Assembly (NCBI RefSeq): GCF_003151255.1
Contig: NZ_CP029481.1
Location: 3,572,501-3,636,500 of the forward strand
Source of the DNA: Microvirga sp. 17 mud 1-3
GTDB lineage: Bacteria > Pseudomonadota > Alphaproteobacteria > Rhizobiales > Beijerinckiaceae
DNA length: 64,000 nucleotides
Reading direction: 5' to 3'
A model generated the notes under the pieces. The model was not told the origin of the DNA, searched no databases, and was given only the letters and a program-made list of their open reading frames with translations. A program made the translations under genes and the position numbers. This document shows positions 29,028-37,048 of this stretch, in pieces. The stretch's first letter is position 1. The number at the start of each line of letters is the position of its first letter.

Positions 29028-30310
29028 TCCGCGGGCCCCTGCTCGGGCGCGTCTTCGTCAGCGGCGCGCTCCTCGGCCTCTGCCGCAGCCAGGTCCTCGC
29101 GCGGCGCAAGGACGGCCGTGGGGGAACTCGTCGGGGACACGTCGACGAAGCCGCCCCTCGGGCGTTCGCGCTTCTGCTGACGGATGCGGACCACGACGAA
29201 GATCGCCAGGATGGAGCACACGGCAGCTGAATAGATGAACAGGCCGCCAGGCCCGAGGGACGTCATTGCCATCGCGCCGAAAAGCGGCCCGACGGTCACG
29301 CCGACCGCCCAGGAGAACAGGAGCGTGCCGATGGTCGAGACGATATGCTCGGGCTCGACGATGTCGCACGCATGGGCGACGCAGACCGAATAGATGCACA
29401 GGGCAAAGCCGCCCCAGGCCGCAAAGGCCCAGAGGATCACGGGGCCTGCCGCGCTCATGCTGGCGAGCAGGATGACGATGGACACCACGCTCGTGCCGGC
29501 CGCAAGCCCTGCGATCACATAACGGCGGTCATAGCGGTCCGACAGCCAGCCGAGGGGCCATTGCAGCAGGAGGCTTCCGGCCTGGAGCGCAAAGAGAAGA
29601 GCCGCCGCCTCGCCCTGGTTCAGGCCGATACTCACGCCGAAGACCGGCGTGATGGCGATGACGGGGCCGTTGACGAGACCGACGATGAAGGCGCCGACCA
29701 CTGCGGAGGGTGCCGCGACGAACAGGCTTCTCACGCGGATACGGACGCTGCGCGGCGCGGACGGCTCCTGGGTCGTCGTCGCCGCGATCGGAAGAAGCGA
29801 CAGGGAAACCAAGGCGCTCGCCGCCATGAAGAGCCCGTCAGACCGGATATCCCCCAGCGCGATGCCCAGCGGCGACAGCATCAGCGCGATCTTGGTGCAG
29901 ATCATGTAGAAGGCCAGGATGCGCCCGCGATGGCTCGAGGTCGCGCGGGCGCTGGTCCAGCTGTCCGTGGCCGTGAACACGCACGCGAAGGTGATGCCCG
30001 TCAGCCCGCGGAGAAGCGCCCAGGCGAGCGTGGTGTCGGCCTGGGTCATTGCCAGGATGACCACGGCCGCGATGGCCGCGAGGCTCGAGAAGGCCCGGAT
30101 ATAGCCCACGTGACGGATGAAGGCCGGAGCCAAAAAGCAGCCGGACGAGAAGCCGAGGCCGTAGGCCGCCGCGACGATGCCGATCGACGAGATCGACAGG
30201 CCCGCCGCCTCCATGCGCAGGGGCATGAGAGCCTGGAGCAGTCCGTTTCCGGTCTGCAGCAGCGTGGTTGCAGCCGTGATCGTCCAGATGAGGGAAAGGG
30301 GAGAGGTCAC
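28979..30310 (-). CDS. MFS transporter (YcaD-like)
   Basis: The 443-residue protein has about 12 membrane segments and a hydrophilic Glu/Asp-rich C-terminal tail (about 395-443). Visible motifs include AYGLGFSSGCFLAP, LRGLTGITFACVFTATDSW and the second-half loop WLSDRYDRRYVI (MFS motif A variant). The family is the YcaD-type major facilitator; substrate unknown. The 3' end overlaps the lytic transglycosylase gene by 49 bp in convergent orientation. Confidence 0.87.
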   Translation of the reverse strand: MTSPLSLIWTITAATTLLQTGNGLLQALMPLRMEAAGLSISSIGIVAAAYGLGFSSGCFLAPAFIRHVGYIRAFSSLAAIAAVVILAMTQADTTLAWALLRGLTGITFACVFTATDSWTSARATSSHRGRILAFYMICTKIALMLSPLGIALGDIRSDGLFMAASALVSLSLLPIAATTTQEPSAPRSVRIRVRSLFVAAPSAVVGAFIVGLVNGPVIAITPVFGVSIGLNQGEAAALLFALQAGSLLLQWPLGWLSDRYDRRYVIAGLAAGTSVVSIVILLASMSAAGPVILWAFAAWGGFALCIYSVCVAHACDIVEPEHIVSTIGTLLFSWAVGVTVGPLFGAMAMTSLGPGGLFIYSAAVCSILAIFVVVRIRQQKRERPRGGFVDVSPTSSPTAVLAPREDLAAAEAEERAADEDAPEQGPADQRSRSDAATVVDTSS

Positions 30311-30432
30311 AATGGGAGGCAGTGAGGAAGGCGCCTTGGCGCGGGATACCGGCTAAGAGACTCCACCCCTTCCGAGAGATCAAGAGTCGTTCTTGCCGGC
30401 CGGCCGTGTTTTTCGAAAGGCCGGCCGCCCCG

Positions 30433-30678
30433 TCAGGAGGCCTGGTGCATCCCCCGCGCTCCCTTCGAGAAGGCAGCGAAGAGATAGAAGCCGTTGAAGC
30501 GGACGCCGGTCGCGGCCGCCTTCTCGTCAAAACCGAGCGGCCTCGGGCGCTGGCTGTCGACCTTTCCGGCGAATTCCCAGCCCGGTGCCGTCACGAATCG
30601 CGGCACGGAGCGCTCTTCCGGAACGGCGCAGGAGAGCCCCTCGGGGCCTGTACTCCGAAAAAGATTGTAAGCACTCAT
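30433..30678 (-). CDS. Small conserved hypothetical protein (81 aa)
   Basis: The start ATG at 30678 is preceded by AGGAGGATC, an excellent ribosome site, which shows that the 81-residue frame is real; the upstream frame to 30744 is not needed. The sequence begins MSAYNLFRS and ends with a segment rich in Phe and Gly (VRFNGFYLFAAFSKGA). There is no signal peptide or membrane segment. I recall similar short proteins in Methylobacterium-type genomes, but no function is known. It is divergent from the gamma-glutamyltransferase gene. Confidence 0.7.
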   Translation of the reverse strand: MSAYNLFRSTGPEGLSCAVPEERSVPRFVTAPGWEFAGKVDSQRPRPLGFDEKAAATGVRFNGFYLFAAFSKGARGMHQAS

Positions 30679-30890
30679 GCGGATCCTCCTCGACGGTTGC
30701 TCGACGCGAATCGCAACACTTACCGGCCGGCACTGTGCCGGCATACCTGGGCCGGAATGTGTCCTTGTTGCGCCCGGGCAGGGGCGCCCGGATGGGAGAA
30801 ATCGGTGTGGCAGTGGCCCGCGTTTCCTTGTTAAGCTTCAGACTATTCCGGTCCCGGCCGGAGGAAAACACATCCGAGGGAGTAGGCCCC

Positions 30891-32654
30891 ATGGCAATTC
30901 GGGCATCGCGCTGGTTGAACCTCGCCGGCTTCGGCCTCCTGTCGCTGGCTTCCGTGTCCCTGACATCCGCGTCTCTCGCGCAGCCGGTCGCGCCCTCCCC
31001 CGAGGCTCCGACCGGCCGGATCGCCAAAGGGGCCGGCGCGGCCACGAAGGACATGGTCGCAGCCGCCAATCCCCTCGCGGCGCAGGCCGGGCGGGAGATC
31101 CTGGCAGCCGGCGGCAGCGCCGTCGATGCGGCGGTGGCGGTTCAGCTCGTCCTCAACCTCGTCGAGCCGCAGAGCTCCGGGATCGGCGGCGGCGCCTTCA
31201 TGGTGTTCTGGGACGGCAAGACCGTAACCACCCTCGACGGGCGCGAGACCGCTCCGGCAGCAGCCAAGCCTGAGCGGTTCCTCGGCGCCGACGGCAAGCC
31301 GATGAAATTCTACGAGGCCGTCGTCGGCGGGCGCTCGGTGGGCGTGCCGGGGACCGTGCGGCTCCTGGAGGAGGCGCATCGCCGCTGGGGCAAGCTGCCA
31401 TGGCGACAGGTCATCGAGCCCGCGATCCGGCTGGCCGAGGACGGTTTTTCCATCTCCCCGCGCCTCAACGGCCTCCTCTCCCAGGAGAAGTATCTGGCCG
31501 CGAACCCGGTCGCCCGCGCCTATTTCTTCGAGGCGGATGGGACACCGAAGGCGGTCGGCACAGTTTTGAAGAACCCGGCCCTCGCCCGGACCCTGCGGGC
31601 CATCGCCGAAAAGGGCGCGGACGCCTTCTATACGGGCGAGATTGCCGAGGACATCGTCGCGACCGTGACCGGACATCCGACCAATCCGGGCGACATGACC
31701 CTCGACGACCTGAAGAACTACAAGGTCGTGGAGCGGGAGGCCGTGTGCGGTCCCTACCGGGTCTACAAGGTCTGCGGGATGGCACCGCCGAGCTCGGGCG
31801 GAATCGCGGTCCAGCAGATCCTCGGCATCCTCGAAACACGGGACATGGCCGCCCTGAAGCCGGGGCCCGAGGCGGCGCACTGGATTGCCGAAGCCGGGCG
31901 CCTCGCCTTCGCAGACCGGGCGCTCTACGTGGCCGACCCTGCTTTCGTGAACGTGCCCGTGAAGGGGCTCATCGACCCCGGATACCTCAAGAGCCGCGCC
32001 GCCCTGATCGATCCCGACAAATCCATGGGCAAGGCCAAGCCGGGCGACCCGCCGTTCCAGAAGACCTTCCTGTTCGCTCCCTCCGAGGGCATCGAGTTCG
32101 GCACGAGCCACATGTCCATCGTCGACCGGGACGGCCGGGCGGTGTCCATGACCACGACCATCGAGGACGGTTTCGGCGCGCGCCTGATGACGAAGAGCGG
32201 CTTCCTGCTCAACAACGAGCTGACCGACTTCTCCTTCGCGCCGGAGGAGGACGGCAAACCCGTCGCCAACCGGGTAGAGGCGGGCAAGCGGCCCCGCAGC
32301 TCCATGGCGCCGACCATCGTGCTCGACCAGGGCGACAAGCTCTACGCGGTCGTCGGCTCGCCTGGCGGGAGCCTGATCATCAATTACGTCGCCAAGACCC
32401 TGGTCGCTCTCCTCGACTGGAAGCTCGATCCCCAGGTCGCGGCCGACCTCCCCAATCTCGGCAGCCGCAACGGCCCGACGGAGCTCGAGGCCGGAACCGA
32501 GGCGGAGGGCTGGAAGGCTGGGCTCGAGGCCAAGGGCCACGAGGTCAAGCTGATCGACCAGAATTCCGGCATCCACGCCATCGTGGTCACGCCGACGGGC
32601 CTTGTCGGCGGGGCGGACAGCCGGCGCGAGGGCGTTGCCATCGGCAATAACTGA
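30891..32654 (+). CDS. ggt: Gamma-glutamyltransferase (exported)
   Basis: It cleaves the gamma-glutamyl bond of glutathione in the periplasm. The 587-residue proenzyme has a signal peptide (about 1-31, ending SLAQ) and the N-nucleophile fold: AANPLAAQAGREIL, SGIGGGAFMVFW and APPSSGGIAVQQIL. The autoprocessing site is GTSHMSIVD, where T405 becomes the N-terminal nucleophile of the small subunit. RPRSSMAPT and GSPGGSLIINY are also conserved. The start at 30891 follows GAGGGAG; the frame is open upstream to 30585 but lacks homology-like content. Confidence 0.94.
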   Translation: MAIRASRWLNLAGFGLLSLASVSLTSASLAQPVAPSPEAPTGRIAKGAGAATKDMVAAANPLAAQAGREILAAGGSAVDAAVAVQLVLNLVEPQSSGIGGGAFMVFWDGKTVTTLDGRETAPAAAKPERFLGADGKPMKFYEAVVGGRSVGVPGTVRLLEEAHRRWGKLPWRQVIEPAIRLAEDGFSISPRLNGLLSQEKYLAANPVARAYFFEADGTPKAVGTVLKNPALARTLRAIAEKGADAFYTGEIAEDIVATVTGHPTNPGDMTLDDLKNYKVVEREAVCGPYRVYKVCGMAPPSSGGIAVQQILGILETRDMAALKPGPEAAHWIAEAGRLAFADRALYVADPAFVNVPVKGLIDPGYLKSRAALIDPDKSMGKAKPGDPPFQKTFLFAPSEGIEFGTSHMSIVDRDGRAVSMTTTIEDGFGARLMTKSGFLLNNELTDFSFAPEEDGKPVANRVEAGKRPRSSMAPTIVLDQGDKLYAVVGSPGGSLIINYVAKTLVALLDWKLDPQVAADLPNLGSRNGPTELEAGTEAEGWKAGLEAKGHEVKLIDQNSGIHAIVVTPTGLVGGADSRREGVAIGNN

Positions 32655-32684
32655 CGGTCCCGCTCCGGATCGATCCGAGGCGGC

Positions 32685-32706
32685 GCGGGCGAATTGTCCC
32701 GCCCGC
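32685..32706 (+). terminator. Hairpin after ggt (possible terminator)
   Basis: GCGGGCG (32685-32691) pairs with CGCCCGC (32700-32706) around an 8-nt loop, 30 bp after the ggt stop. There is no T-run, so intrinsic termination is uncertain. Confidence 0.4.
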
Positions 32707-32774
32707 CTCTGGACCCTGGACAAATCCTTCAAAGGGGACGATTGTTCTTTTTAGAGAACAACACCGATCGTCCC

Positions 32775-33965
32775 ATGACCCATTCACCTGTCACGCCCTA
32801 CCACCTCGACACCCGCCTCGTGCACGAGGGCCAGACCCGCACGCCCTATGGGGAAACCTCGGAAGCCCTCTTCCTGACCCAGGGCTTCATCTATGAGAAT
32901 GCCGAGACGGCGGAGCGGCGCTTCCTCAACGAGGAGCAGGGCTACAGCTACACGCGCTATACCAACCCGACCACCACCATGTTCGAGGAGCGGATGGCCG
33001 CGCTCGAAGGCGCCGAGGCCGCCCAGGCCACCGCGACCGGCATGGCGGCCGTGACGGTCGCCATGATGGGGCAGGTCCAGGCCGGTGATCACGTGGTGGC
33101 GGCCCGAGCCCTGTTCGGCTCCTGCCGGTGGATCGTCGAGGATCTCTTCCCCCGCTTCGGGGTCGGCAGCACCCTCGTGGACGGACCGGATCTCGACGCC
33201 TGGCGCCGGGCCGTCCGGCCCGAGACCAAGGCCTTCCTGCTCGAAACCCCGTCCAATCCGAGCCTGGAGATCATCGACATCGCCGGGGTCGCGGCCATCG
33301 CGCACCAGGCGGGCGCAACGCTGACCGTGGACAATGTCTTCGCGACGCCGCTCTTCCAGAAGCCCCTGGCGCTCGGGGCCGATTGCGTCGTCTATTCGGC
33401 CACCAAGCATATCGACGGGCAGGGCCGATGTCTCGGCGGCGTCATCCTCGGCTCGCGGGACTTCATCGAGACGAAGGTGCAGCAATTCCTGCGGATGACC
33501 GGCCCATCGATCTCGCCGTTCAATGCCTGGGTCCTGCTGAAGGGGCTTGAGACCCTGTCCCTGCGCGTGGAGCGCCAGACCGCGACGGCGGGCTTTCTCG
33601 CCGATACCCTTCACGACCACCCGAAGGTCCGGCGCCTGACCTATCCGGGCCGGCCGGATCACCCCCAGGCCGCGCTGATCGCCCGGCAGATGACCGGCGG
33701 TTCCACCATGATCGCCCTCGACGTGCAGAACGGCAAGGCCGGGGCTTTCCGCTTCATGAACGCCCTGAAGCTGATCCGCATCTCCAACAATCTGGGCGAC
33801 GCCAAGAGCCTCGTGACCCACCCGGCCACCACGACCCATCAGCGCTTCTCGCCGGAGCTGCGCGGCGAGATGGGCATCACGGACGGGCTCGTGCGCCTCT
33901 CCGTGGGGCTGGAGCACCGGGACGACCTGCTCGCAGACCTCGCCCGGGCCCTCGACGAAGTCTAG
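32775..33965 (+). CDS. metZ: O-succinylhomoserine sulfhydrylase
   Basis: This PLP enzyme of the Cys/Met metabolism family makes homocysteine from O-succinylhomoserine and sulfide. The 396-residue protein has YSYTRYTNPT (about 57-66), the PLP lysine K211 in YSATKHIDGQGRCLGG, and SLVTHPATTTHQ near the C-terminus. The GQGRCLGG context is typical of MetZ rather than cystathionine gamma-synthase. The start at 32775 fits MetZ length; the frame is open to 32694. A small stem-loop (GTTCT/AGAAC, about 32743-32758) lies in the leader. No SAM riboswitch was recognised. Confidence 0.92.
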   Translation: MTHSPVTPYHLDTRLVHEGQTRTPYGETSEALFLTQGFIYENAETAERRFLNEEQGYSYTRYTNPTTTMFEERMAALEGAEAAQATATGMAAVTVAMMGQVQAGDHVVAARALFGSCRWIVEDLFPRFGVGSTLVDGPDLDAWRRAVRPETKAFLLETPSNPSLEIIDIAGVAAIAHQAGATLTVDNVFATPLFQKPLALGADCVVYSATKHIDGQGRCLGGVILGSRDFIETKVQQFLRMTGPSISPFNAWVLLKGLETLSLRVERQTATAGFLADTLHDHPKVRRLTYPGRPDHPQAALIARQMTGGSTMIALDVQNGKAGAFRFMNALKLIRISNNLGDAKSLVTHPATTTHQRFSPELRGEMGITDGLVRLSVGLEHRDDLLADLARALDEV

Positions 33966-34040
33966 CTCTTCAGCCGGCGTTCATCCTCTCGCCACAGTTT
34001 GGCCCAAACCTGACCGTTCCACCGAAACGGAGGAGACGTC

Positions 34041-34208
34041 ATGAACGTACACGGACGCAGCTGGACCCTCGAAGATACCTGCACCCTCGTGTCCCTCGCC
34101 AAGGAAGGCATGCCCGTCTCGGTGATCAGCCTGAAGCTCAAACGCTCGCTGGCGGACGTCCTGGTCAAGCTGAACGATCTCGGCCTCGCGCCGCCCGTGG
34201 AAGCATAG
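34041..34208 (+). CDS. 55-residue helix-turn-helix-like small protein
   Basis: The ATG at 34041 is preceded by GGAGGAG (34029-34035), a strong ribosome site, and the frame runs 55 codons to TAG. The sequence SWTLEDTCTLVSLAKEGMPV followed by VISLKLKRSLADVLVKLND looks like a SANT/GcrA-type HTH: a W-T-x-E-D start, then a helix and a recognition-like helix. It may bind DNA, but it is shorter than a known regulator. It stands alone after metZ on the same strand. Confidence 0.65.
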   Translation: MNVHGRSWTLEDTCTLVSLAKEGMPVSVISLKLKRSLADVLVKLNDLGLAPPVEA

Positions 34209-34331
34209 AGGACGAGGCGCAACGCCCGTTACGCTCCGTTGCACATGGCCGCCCGGCGCGGCCGAAAAGCCGGAACCGGGCCCCTCCCCTCACGTTGGCC
34301 TCCCGATCCATCTCAGCAAGGAAGCTATCTC

Positions 34332-34505
34332 ATGATGTGCGCATTCTGCCGGCAGGACGTGATTAATCCCTGCCACACCGTCCAGGAAATGCAGCAGCGG
34401 GCCGAGCATCATATCGACCGCTGCGAGCGTGCCTTTGCGCAACAGGGCGGCAGCCATCCGCAGAGCGCTTCCTCGACCGAGAGCGGAACGGGCCGCCGCC
34501 GCTAA
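34332..34505 (+). CDS. 57-residue Cys/His-rich small protein
   Basis: The frame from ATG 34332 (or 34335) gives 57 residues, with AAGGAAG upstream. Cysteines C3, C6, C14 and C31 and histidines H15, H26 and H27 (CAFC, PCH, EHHIDRC) could hold a metal ion, and the basic, Ser-rich tail is probably disordered. Function unknown. The stop codon is the first base pairs of a palindromic repeat element. Confidence 0.55.
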   Translation: MMCAFCRQDVINPCHTVQEMQQRAEHHIDRCERAFAQQGGSHPQSASSTESGTGRRR

Positions 34506-34637
34506 AGCATCGGACCCAAAAGTGGATTTGCACTTTTGGGACCCATCCGATGCTTTCTCATTGGGTAAGGGCATGGTTGACGCGACCCGAATGGCCGCGT
34601 CAGCGAATAACCGGGTCCACTTTTCGCTGACGCGGCC
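34504..34637. repeat. Two adjacent large palindromic intergenic elements
   Basis: First hairpin 34504-34556: AAAGCATCGGA pairs with TCCGATGCTTT, and inside it CCCAAAAGTG pairs with CACTTTTGGG. Second hairpin 34593-34637: GGCCGCGTCAGCGAA (34593-34607) pairs perfectly with TTCGCTGACGCGGCC (34623-34637). Such elements are typical dispersed repeats of Rhizobiales genomes; this attribution is from memory, not a search. Confidence 0.75.
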
Positions 34638-34686
34638 CTCTGGGTCCGCACGATGCTCTAAGCAGCCGGACGGACCTCTTTCACGC

Positions 34687-34716
34687 CTGAAGCCGCGGCT
34701 CACACCGCGGCTTCAG
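34687..34716. repeat. Inverted repeat, possible terminator
   Basis: CTGAAGCCGCGG (34687-34698) pairs with CCGCGGCTTCAG (34705-34716) around a 6-nt loop. It lies at the 3' side of the minus-strand gene at 34743-35123 and may end its transcript. A CTGTCATTCCGG fragment, like the repeat at 52738, follows. Confidence 0.55.
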
Positions 34717-34742
34717 CACTGTCATTCCGGTTTTTCGTCGCG

Positions 34743-35123
34743 CTACTGGGGCGACGGCGTGGCAGGAGGCGTGGATGGTCCAGAGGAGCCCGTCGACCGC
34801 GGCTGCGACTGTACGCGATCGAAGAGGCGCAGGGCCGAGTCGATGCAGGATTGCGTGGATTCGCGGTCGCCGCACACGATCCGCATCTGCGCATCGCCGT
34901 TGCGGACGAAGAACCGGGCATTGCGGCCCGAGCGGTTGTCCTCATCATCGTCGCGCATCGACCGGCGCATGTCGTCCTTGCCCCGGTCCCTGTCCCACCG
35001 GTCGTAGCCGCCGTCGTACCAGTGCCCGCGCGAATAGTCGTCGCGGTCGCGCGAGGTGGACTGGCTCATGGCCGATGTACCGATCAGAGCGAAACCGGCT
35101 GCGAGTATCAGGACCTTGCGCAT
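34743..35123 (-). CDS. Secreted small protein, unknown function
   Basis: The 126-residue product begins MRKVLILAAGFALIGTSAMSQ, a clear signal peptide with cleavage near residue 19-21. A strongly charged Arg/Asp-rich region (about 22-60) follows, then a segment with two cysteines (MRIVCGDRE, SCIDSALRLFD, about 86-106), and a Ser/Pro-rich end. GGAGAT precedes the ATG at 35123; the frame is open to 35267. The protein is probably periplasmic. No family is recognised. Confidence 0.65.
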   Translation of the reverse strand: MRKVLILAAGFALIGTSAMSQSTSRDRDDYSRGHWYDGGYDRWDRDRGKDDMRRSMRDDDEDNRSGRNARFFVRNGDAQMRIVCGDRESTQSCIDSALRLFDRVQSQPRSTGSSGPSTPPATPSPQ

Positions 35124-35265
35124 GAGAATCTCCATGAAGGCGACGCGCAAAACGGACTTCGACGCGTCTTTGCTGGCGCTCGGTGAACCGGCAGCCGCCG
35201 CAGAGGTTCCAAGGAGAGGATGCATCGGGAGAGGATTACAGTTTCGCGCAGGAGCACGCAGAAAC

Positions 35266-35292
35266 AAAAAAGGCCCCGCATGCCGCGAGGCC
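35266..35292 (-). terminator. Rho-independent terminator, probably the original tRNA-Glu terminator
   Basis: Read on the minus strand, GGCCTCGC (35292-35285) pairs with GCGGGGCC (35279-35272), followed by six T (35271-35266). No gene now lies immediately upstream of it. If the 10.6 kb element is removed by joining the two 18-bp repeats, the tRNA-Glu 3' end would sit about 17 bp before this hairpin. Confidence 0.75.
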
Positions 35293-35308
35293 GATCCTGC
35301 AAAAGTCC

Positions 35309-35326
35309 TTGGCGCTCCCTAGGGGA
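35309..35326. repeat. Left attachment repeat (attL/attR partner)
   Basis: TTGGCGCTCCCTAGGGGA, identical to 45888-45905. It is the left border of the integrative element. Confidence 0.9.
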
Positions 35327-35414
35327 GCGGTTGCCAATTTCCTGTTTTCCTCAAATATCAGACATTTAGCCAAGCCTGACAGCATCGTTGTGTAGCAGAT
35401 TTGTGTGACGGCTG

Positions 35415-36890
35415 TCACGCTCCTTGAAATTGGGCTTGATTGTTTGTCTCCATCGTCTTCATGAGGTCGCCTAGCAGGGCGGCGGTATCGGTGTATTCCT
35501 GCTCGGTGAGTTCCCAGGCCGGGGTGACCGGGCTCGGCATGAGCGGCACGACGTTACGCCGCGCGTGGGGCTGGCGCAGCATCCGCTCGGTGCTGTCCTT
35601 GGTCAGCCGGGCCTCCTGGAGCATGGACGCGGCCCGCTTCTTGCCCGCCTCGATCTCGTCGCGCAGCCGGACCTGAGCCCGCTCCTCGGCGATCAGCAGG
35701 TTAGCCTCTTCCAGGGTCTTGCCCTGGCGCATCATCAGTTCGCGGCGGCGACGTTCCTCGCCGGAAAGCCCGTCGATGGCCTTGTCCACGGTGCGCCGGT
35801 TCCAGGCTTGGAAGAACCGATCCTTGAACGTCATCACGAAGCGGATCGACGGCAGGGACGGGGCCGGGTCGCGCTTCATCCAGGCGAAATGGGTGCCGAC
35901 GATGTTGGACCAGTCGGTGACGATCCATTCGAGGAAGCCGTGCAGGCTCGCGGCGTCCTGGGTCCATCTGGCGGCCAGGGCCGATTTGACCATGCCCATC
36001 TCGGTCTTGGTCCAGGCCGGGCAGACGGCACCGGGGACCTCGTCGAAGGCGCAGCCCCAGGCGGCGGTCCAGGTGCGCTGGAGGGCTCCGGGATTTTTCA
36101 GGGTCCTCGACGCCGTCTCGCGGGCGCTGGCGGCCGTTTGCGGGTTCGCCGGGGCCAGGGGACCCTTTGCCACCCGCTGGGCGTCTCCGAACGAAAATTC
36201 GCCATGATCGGCGATCCCGGTCCGTGGGCGATCTTGGCCGGACGGTTGAGCGGTAGGTTCCGGCTCGGGCTTGGCGAGAAGGTTTCCGGTTGGGCGCGAC
36301 CTGACCCGATAGGTGGCCTTCGGTTGTTCGGAAAGTTTGAGCGGATTATCCGACCCAGCGACGGCGGATGCCGGAGCTACTGTTCTTCTATCTGTTCCCC
36401 TAAAGTGTTCCTCTAAGAGGGGGGAGGGAAATCCCTCCCTCTGGGGGTTGGATTTCACTCCCTCGGAGGGTTGGTTTTCCGCTCCCCCTTGTAGACGCTT
36501 AGGTACGGCAAAGCTTGGTTTCCACCTCAGGTTCGGAGTGATGGTGAGGCCGTCCCGCTTGTTCGGCGCGATAGTGATTACTCCCAGCCGCTCCAAAGCC
36601 CGGAGTACCTCGGTGAGTTGCTTTTTCGTCTTGTTGAGCCCGGCCGGTGAAACAGAGGTGCCCTCGGACAGCGAACGGTAGGTGAACCGGTAGGTCTGGC
36701 GGCCCCAGCAAACCGTATGATCGATGATGTACGACAAGACCGCGTATTCACGGTCGGACAAGATGGCCCGCCACTCACGTGATAGGCGGCGCATCACGGT
36801 TAACTGGTGGACCGGGCTAGACAGGTCCTGGTTCGGCAGGTCCTTGGAGGCATCCAGACGCGGACGAGCAAATTCAACAATGTTGTTCAC
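35415..36890 (-). CDS. Putative replication initiator with winged-helix N-terminus
   Basis: The 491-residue protein has an N-terminal region (about 30-110) that looks like a winged helix of the phage replication-protein-O/RepA type: LSDREYAVLSYIIDHTVCWG, YRSLSEGTSV and LTEVLRALERLGVITI. A Pro/Ser-rich middle (about 140-250) and a charged helical C-terminal region follow. It starts at GTG 36890 with AAGGTGA upstream. Position at the element border, iterons and a candidate antisense RNA upstream support a replication role. This is inference; it could instead be a transcriptional regulator. Confidence 0.55.
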   Translation of the reverse strand: MNNIVEFARPRLDASKDLPNQDLSSPVHQLTVMRRLSREWRAILSDREYAVLSYIIDHTVCWGRQTYRFTYRSLSEGTSVSPAGLNKTKKQLTEVLRALERLGVITIAPNKRDGLTITPNLRWKPSFAVPKRLQGGAENQPSEGVKSNPQREGFPSPLLEEHFRGTDRRTVAPASAVAGSDNPLKLSEQPKATYRVRSRPTGNLLAKPEPEPTAQPSGQDRPRTGIADHGEFSFGDAQRVAKGPLAPANPQTAASARETASRTLKNPGALQRTWTAAWGCAFDEVPGAVCPAWTKTEMGMVKSALAARWTQDAASLHGFLEWIVTDWSNIVGTHFAWMKRDPAPSLPSIRFVMTFKDRFFQAWNRRTVDKAIDGLSGEERRRRELMMRQGKTLEEANLLIAEERAQVRLRDEIEAGKKRAASMLQEARLTKDSTERMLRQPHARRNVVPLMPSPVTPAWELTEQEYTDTAALLGDLMKTMETNNQAQFQGA

Positions 36891-36936
36891 TAGCTTTCAC
36901 CTTGACACTTCACCCTAGCAAGGCGGATAGTGACCC

Positions 36937-37017
36937 ACTTGCCCGATTATGGCAAGTCTACCTTGACAAAACTCAATGTAGAGCCCGCCGAACCCTAGCA
37001 CATTCGGCGGGCTTTTT
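36937..37017 (+). ncRNA. Candidate small antisense RNA divergent from the replication gene
   Basis: A TTGACA -35 (36902-36907), 18-bp spacer and GATAGT -10 (36926-36931) would start transcription near 36937. The product would be about 80 nt with two hairpins: ACTTGCC/GGCAAGT (36937-36943/36951-36957), then GCCCGCCGAA/TTCGGCGGGC (36983-36992/37003-37012) and five T. It contains no plausible ORF with a ribosome site. It would be antisense to any leader of the 35415-36890 gene. Plasmid copy-control RNAs have this layout. Confidence 0.4.
36983..37017 (+). terminator. Rho-independent terminator
   Basis: A perfect 10-bp stem GCCCGCCGAA/TTCGGCGGGC with a 10-nt loop is followed by TTTTT on the plus strand. 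There is no plus-strand protein gene upstream, which is why a small RNA is proposed. Confidence 0.85.
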
Positions 37018-37048
37018 CCATTTAGCATTGGATTGGCTCTTCGTTGAT

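Noticed and set aside
32655..32774. SAM riboswitch before metZ
   Set aside because: Alphaproteobacterial metZ genes sometimes carry a SAM-II riboswitch, but its conserved sequence was not found; only a short stem-loop is present.
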